DNA of 64,000 bases from Linanthus parryae (Eukaryota > Streptophyta > Magnoliopsida > Ericales > Polemoniaceae), in NCBI GenBank assembly GCA_023055425.1, contig JALGPY010000005.1, positions 85,663,495 to 85,727,494 on the forward strand, read 5' to 3'. Below are positions 58,824 through 64,000 of the stretch, piece after piece. Below the pieces are notes generated by a model that saw only the letters and a program-made list of their open reading frames with translations, ran no database searches and was not told the origin of the DNA. The stretch's first letter is position 1, and each line of letters opens with the position of its first letter. The translations under genes were made by a program, and so were the position numbers.

Positions 58824-59100
58824 TGTTTAGCTGTTCGTTATCCAAGTATTTTGCATAGCCATTTACATGTGGAATGCGTAGCTTCGTATTTTGTGTCAGT
58901 GTAGTGGTTCATGTGAGATGGTTCTTATACCGTCGTATTGTGTAGCATTGATTTATATACAGTTTAGACTTTTACATAGTCGAGTCTATCCACCATAAAA
59001 TTTAAATTGTGTTGGGTAAAAAAAATTCGTGTCAAAATCTTGCATATAGAGTTTGGATATTATGACAAATACAACCAAAATGAAAAATTTGAAAATTCCA
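58824..59100 (+). repeat. Probable start of the Athila 3' LTR, truncated
   Basis: TGTTTAGCTGTTCG follows the poly-G tract at the position of a 3' LTR. Similarity to the 5' LTR is weak, and the characteristic LTR end seen at 23935-24012 is not found downstream, so the LTR is truncated. The right limit is uncertain. Confidence 0.4.
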
Positions 59101-59199
59101 TACAATAATTCAAAAAATTGATATTAGGGCAATTAAAGAACATGAAACCGAAGAGAGCTTGATGATTGAATCATTGCAAGTAGGAATTATCGTAGTAGT

Positions 59200-60470
59200 T
59201 TTTATCCCTAACATAAAGGTTGTTAACTCAATTCTTGCTTCAAAGCCTTGAAACTGGTTTCAAAGCTTTAAAAGTCTTCATATTGAAGGTGTATGAACTC
59301 TGGGGGATTTTTTCTCATGGTTTTATACTAAGTCTTAATGTGTGATAAAAGACAAATTCATCTTACCTGCTTAAGTTTCGTTTTGCAGGAAAATTGGTTA
59401 ACATTCTGAATACATGATTATCAAACAATGCTTATACTCTGAATATGCTTTTTGTTAGACAGTTTTTATTCTAACTTTGTTTACAGGAAACATCATATAG
59501 TTCAAAGCTTTGAAAAGATTTTCAAAAATTTGAAAATATTCATAGTCCTTAGCTTGAGATTCCTGAATGCAGGAGTGCTAAACAGGTCACTAAGAGCCTA
59601 GCTACATTTATGGGATTTGTTCAGGACTTGTCTCAAGCTTGCAGGTGCAGATTCTGCTCAAATTCAGAGGAGAAAATAAAGCTTATATACGTTGGAATAG
59701 AGTTGTTGAGAGGCAGGAATCAATTGAGGATTTTTAGGTATTCTTGTTGCAACAAACTTTGTGACTCTTGCAACAAGCCTTTAAATTCAAATAGAACTGA
59801 AGCTGAATGAGGGAATTGCAACTGAGACACAAAGTGACACAAAGAGACTCAGAGAAACATATTCGGATTGAGAGAGCATCAAGAAAAGAGATCATTTCAG
59901 ATCATTCAATCCACTCCAAACTAAGAAGAACACTTCCAAGCTTTCTAGCTTAACTGTCTTCTCATTGTTCTTTGTTTGTGCTTAACTGTTTATTTATTAT
60001 AATTCTTTCTAAATTTTCTACAATTTGTTCTAGTTGAGTTGTTCAAGTTGAACAACTGAGAGTCTTATTGTATCAAGTAGTTGAAGCTGTACTGGATAGG
60101 TTAGCAGAGAACCACATGCTGGTATAACAGTACGGAAACTCTCTTAGGCTTGATATCTAGGGCTTACCTAGTGATAAATAAGAAGTTATTAAAATCCTAG
60201 AGGGATCAGATCCCTCAGGCGGAGAGTATGCCTTTTGGAGGCCGAACTTCAAAACAAATACATGTGTCATGTTCATTTCATTTAAGTACTTTACTTGCTT
60301 ACAAAACTGCTTTAACATAGGACAAGTTCAAAGCTTTGAAAAGCCTTTCAGAGGCTTTTTAAAACTGTCTGTTTCAGTTCAAGGCTTTGAAACTGGTTTC
60401 AAAGATTTGAAAAACTTCAAAACCTTACTGCTTTTTTTTTTAAAAAAAAAAACCCACTATTTTAGCAAAA
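59200..60470 (+). repeat. Probable LTR of a SIRE/Maximus-like copia element
   Basis: A long non-coding stretch marked by many TTCAAAGCTTTGAAA and TTTGAAACTGGTTTCAAAG palindromic words. The part TTGAACAACTGAGAGTC...AGAACCACATGCTGGTATAACAG and a T/A homopolymer near 60430-60450 follow. The same CAAAGCCTTGAAA words recur near 61640 and 63780, linking both sides of the pol and env-position frames. Exact ends could not be fixed. Confidence 0.45.
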
Positions 60471-60479
60471 GTTTCCATA

Positions 60480-61567
60480 CTCTATTCAACAAGCTTCAAG
60501 GGCTTGGTATGAAAGACTGCTTAAATATCTCCTTGAAAATGGTTTCAAAAGAGGTTTAGTTGACATAACACTTTTTATCAAAACACATGAGAAAGATACC
60601 TTAGTAGTACAAGTTTATGTTGAAGATATACTATTTGGTACTACTAATGATACTCTATCCAAGGAGTTCTCAAGTCTTATGTGCAGGGATTTTGAAATGA
60701 GCTTAATGGGAGAGTTGAATTTCTTTCTTGGACTTCATGTTCATCAAAAGAAGAAAGGAATATTCATACAACATAAAAAGTACACCAAGGATTTACTGAA
60801 CAAGTACAACTTGTCTCAATCCAAGGTTGATAAAACTCCTATGAGTTCTAATCTATCTTTAGACAAATATAACAATGTTAGAGTGTGAACCAAAAAGAAT
60901 TCAGAGGTATGATTGGTTCACTACTTTATCTTACTGCTAGTAGGCCAGACATCATGTTTAGTGTATGTTTATGTGCTAGATTTCAAGCTGATCTAAATGA
61001 TTCTCACTTAGTGGTATCAAAAGAATTTTCAGATATCTCCATTGTACTAAAGACATAGGTCTTTGGTATCCTAAGAAGTCTAATCTCTCTCTTTGTGGCC
61101 ATTCAGATGCGATTTTGCAGGATACAAAGTGGATAAAAAAAGTACATCAGGATGTTGTCAATTATTAGGCTCATTCTTGATAAGTTGGCATTCGAATAAG
61201 CAAAACTCAGTAGAACTATCTATAGCAAAACCTGAATATATTGCAATAGAAGCATATTGCTCACAAGTTCTATGGATAGCTCAAAAAATGAGGGATCTTG
61301 GATTTGATTTAAGAGAAAATTTGAATCAAATGTGACAACACTAGTGCAATCTCCATTACTAAGAAACCAGTAAAGCATTTAAGGACCAAACACATTGATG
61401 TTAGACACCATTTTATTAGAGTTCATGTGGAGAAAGGTGACGTGTCTTTATCTTTTGTGCCTACTAACTTGCAAATTCCTGACATTATCACTAAACCATT
61501 GCTTGAAAAGAAATTTGCAGCTTTAGAACTGGAACTATGTATGTTGAAAAAGGATGAATTGATGTAG
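60480..61567 (+). pseudogene. SIRE-like copia pol remnant (reverse transcriptase and RNase H)
   Basis: Only the C-terminal part of pol remains. Recognisable pieces are a frame-broken AWYE..LKYLLENGFKRG-like stretch near 60500-60560, VQVYVEDILFGTTND (Asp to Glu in the catalytic YVDD), FEMSLMGELNFFLGLHVHQ, LYLTASRPDIMFSVCLCARF and FAGYKVDKKSTSGCCQLLG. TKHIDVRHHFIR-type and IPDIITKPLLEKKFAAL segments follow, up to a TAG at 61565-61567. At least three frame changes and several stops occur. Gag, protease and integrase are absent. A polypurine-like GTAGGGGGAGTATC follows. Confidence 0.8.
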
Positions 61568-61993
61568 GGGGAGTATCATGTATATTAGTTGTTTTCAAGT
61601 CCTTGAAAATTAGTCTGAAGTATAAGAGTTTTTCAAAGCCTTGAAACTATTTTCAAAGCTTGAATATAAATCTGCATACGACATGAACGTAATGGTGGAT
61701 CATTTAGTGTTGAGTGTTATCTTTGTAGATAATTACTTGGCATTACTGTTTACAAGTTAAATGAATATTTTCAAATATATGAATATCATTGAATCTTTGA
61801 ATCCGTGATAGAAAGTTTTTGAAATTCAAATAAAGATTCTCTATTCAAGAGATTGAAATCATTTAGTTTCCTTATTTCACTCCCACTCTTCAAACATATC
61901 TTTTCTGTCTCCTATCTCTCTCTATTTAAACCCTAACCCCAAACGGATTCACGAAAATCTCAGAGAATTTTTCTGATCAAGTGGGCAGAAATT

Positions 61994-63682
61994 ATGAGGA
62001 AGATGGGCCAAGGGCAGAAGAGAAAATATAACCTTAAAGAAGAGATTCATGTTACTAGTTCCAGTTCTGAGATTGTAAGAATGCCAAAGCTATCTTCTCC
62101 TCCGAAGAAGAAGAGTAATAAGACTAAGTATGTGGAAAAAGCTAGTTCCAGCAAGGAAAAATCATATCAGAAAGAGAAATCTGGCAAAGGAAAATGTGAT
62201 CAGAAGGATAGTCCAAGGAAGGTGAAGAAAGATCAGAAAGATGATAAAGAAAAGGGTGTTCAGAAATCAGACAAGACGAAAGGGGAGAAGAAATTTAGTT
62301 CTTGTAAGACTTCTATATCAAAGCATTGGTTTATAAATTTTAAATCACGAGGTCTTTGGTTAGATGGCTATGCATCAACCCCTATAGCATACTATAGTAT
62401 GAATTGCACAAAGATGATTGAAAATATAGATTAGAGTGCATAAGAAGGTTGAAAGAGATTTCTAATTATAAAATCTTGAATCCTATTGAGAAGGCATACC
62501 CTAGATTGACTAGATTGTTTTATATTAACCTTCAACAAGTTCCTGATAAAGATTTGATTTTGTCTTCTAAGATTGCTGGAATAGATATTCAGTTGGATCA
62601 TGGTGTGTTTGCTAAGGTTTATGTTATCTTGAATTATATGATGTTTATGGTCTTCCTAGCAAGAAGGAGGCAATTAGATTGGCCAATGTGGATTTCTTTT
62701 TACCTAATACACCCTCAACCTCAAAACAGTTAACACATTTTGTTGTAACTCTTGAAGCCAAATTTATTTTCACTATCTTGAAGAGGTGTGTGGTGCCTAA
62801 GGAGAATTCAAAGGAATTTCTCACAGATAGGGTTCTCTACTTGATGTATCTGGTTATGTATCGTTTTGAGATTGATTTGGTTACCATTGTGATGGAGCAC
62901 ATGTTATATTGCAGTACCAAAAACGGAAACCATGTCTTGCCCTATGCCAATCTCCTACCTCTATTCTTCACACATATTAACATTCATGTTGATAAAGAAG
63001 ATGAGGTTTCTGCTGGTTTTGGAATGATCAATGAATCCTCTTTTCAAAGCATTGAAATTTTGTAGATCACTAAGGCAGAGTGGAAATTCTATTCAGACCT
63101 TTCTGAGAGTGAGCTTAAGACCAATAAATTCTCTAAACCAAAAGCCTTAACCACTCCTTTAGCCTTACCTTCTACCTCTCCAAACCAGTCTCAGGTGCTT
63201 GAGAAGTTAGATGTATTGAGAATGAGCTGGATGAACTGAAGCAGGGTCAATTTGAGCTGTGTACTGAGTTCAGAAAAATGAAGTATCTAATTTCTTCCTT
63301 GAATGACAAGGTCTCTAAAGTTTTCAATAGTTTGAACTTGGCGGATGTGCAAGAAGAGACTGCACAAGTTCAAAAAGGGTTAAAGAATTCAGATTCTACC
63401 AGGGAGATCTTTGATGAGTATTCTACTAAAGAGAATGTTGGACTTAAGGGAACAGAGAAAGAATGCAGCATTGACTCAGGGTTGCTTATTGGGGATGTAC
63501 TAAAGCAAAAAAAGTTAAAAAAGAAAGCAATTCCAGAGACTGTTACTTCTGAAGAGCTGTTTGAGAATGCTGATGAAGGTACTGAGTCCGAGGAACAAAA
63601 GCAAGTTGAGAAAGATAAAGAGGAAGTGCAAGAACAAGAATTGGTAGACAAAGAAACAGAAGAGGAGGAGGAAGGTGATTAA
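61994..63682 (+). pseudogene. Envelope-position ORF of a SIRE-like element, broken into four frames
   Basis: Successive open segments lie at 61994-62434, 62449-62733, 62679-63065 and 63278-63682 in different frames. The first is Lys/Ser-rich (SSPPKKKSNKTKYVEKASSS). The middle carries a globular stretch with RLFYINLQQVPDKD and NHVLPYANLLPLFFTHI, similar in my judgement to the Putative plant transposon protein domain (Pfam PF20167). The last is predicted coiled-coil (MKYLISSLNDKVSKVFNSLN) with a Glu-rich tail. In SIRE/Maximus elements an ORF of this position downstream of pol has been called envelope-like; there is no evident signal peptide or membrane segment here. Frameshifts make it a pseudogene. 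Confidence 0.55.
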
Positions 63683-64000
63683 GAGGATGCTGAAGGATCT
63701 GATGCTGAAGGATCTGAAACAGAAGAAGATGACCAGAATTCAAACCCTTGAACTCCTGTCTTTCTTTCTAAATTTTCAAAGCCTTGAAATTATCTTTTAA
63801 AACTTTAAATTTTCTTTAAGTTTTTAAAACCTTTTGTAATAAGATCCAACATTTTTTCTCACTCTTTTGATGAATGTAAAAAGGGGTAGAAAATTAGACT
63901 TCACGTGGATGTCTTTTCTTTGTTAGATTTGTGATCAACATGTTTTGATATTGGTATTAATGTTTGGTTTACTGTTTAGTGTTTGCTTTTGATTTCATAT
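63683..64000 (+). other. 3' region of the SIRE-like element, cut by the window end
   Basis: Non-coding, T-rich, with TTTTCAAAGCCTTGAAA and AAAAAGGGGTAGAAAA (possible polypurine-like tract). The 3' LTR, if present, lies beyond the window. Confidence 0.4.

Overview
The window is nuclear DNA of a flowering plant, most likely a eudicot. It shows GT/AG introns, two host genes whose closest relatives are plant proteins, Stowaway, Mutator and hAT type DNA transposons, and deeply nested Ty1/copia and Ty3/gypsy LTR retrotransposons. I cannot name the species. There are no bacterial-style operons, tRNA or rRNA genes, or CRISPR arrays.

Left part, about 1-15,440. Two host genes converge. A six-exon plus-strand gene (844-5,699) encodes a 535-residue membrane-anchored alpha/beta-hydrolase with an intact Ser-Asp-His triad. 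A three-exon minus-strand gene (13,693-9,861) encodes a 110-residue TIM14/Pam18-type J-protein of the mitochondrial import motor; its ATG is the last triplet of the first exon. The 4.2 kb between their coding ends holds three Stowaway-like MITEs and a duplicated A-B/A'-B' block. A 1,443-bp Mutator-like element with near-identical 85-bp ends and a perfect 9-bp target duplication sits about 300 bp upstream of the TIM14 ATG.

Middle part, 15,441-21,970, is repeat-rich intergenic DNA: two more TIR elements, four degenerate units of a tandem repeat of about 193 bp, and two LTR-like arms in inverted orientation around an initiator-Met primer-binding-site complement. I see no convincing host gene.

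Right part, 21,971-64,000, is a nest of retrotransposons. An old Athila/Tat-type gypsy element (from about 21,971, resuming to about 58,824) was split within its protease region. One insertion is a 25.6-kb concatemer of a non-coding element with LTRs of 3.82 kb and an internal region of 1.25 kb (order LTR-INT-LTR-INT-LTR-INT-LTR), flanked by a single 5-bp duplication TAGGG. The second LTR of that concatemer holds a younger 8.17-kb copia element (duplication CTTAC). About 95 bp beyond the concatemer, a minus-strand chromovirus-like gypsy element, truncated within reverse transcriptase, is flanked by ATAAT. The Athila element resumes after it and is followed by a decayed SIRE/Maximus-like copia element with an envelope-position ORF that runs towards the window end.

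None of the retroelements looks autonomous as it stands: each carries stops, frameshifts or large deletions. The clearest notable structure is the concatemer and its scars, which record unequal recombination and error-prone end joining. I found no evidence for a wholly new biochemical system.
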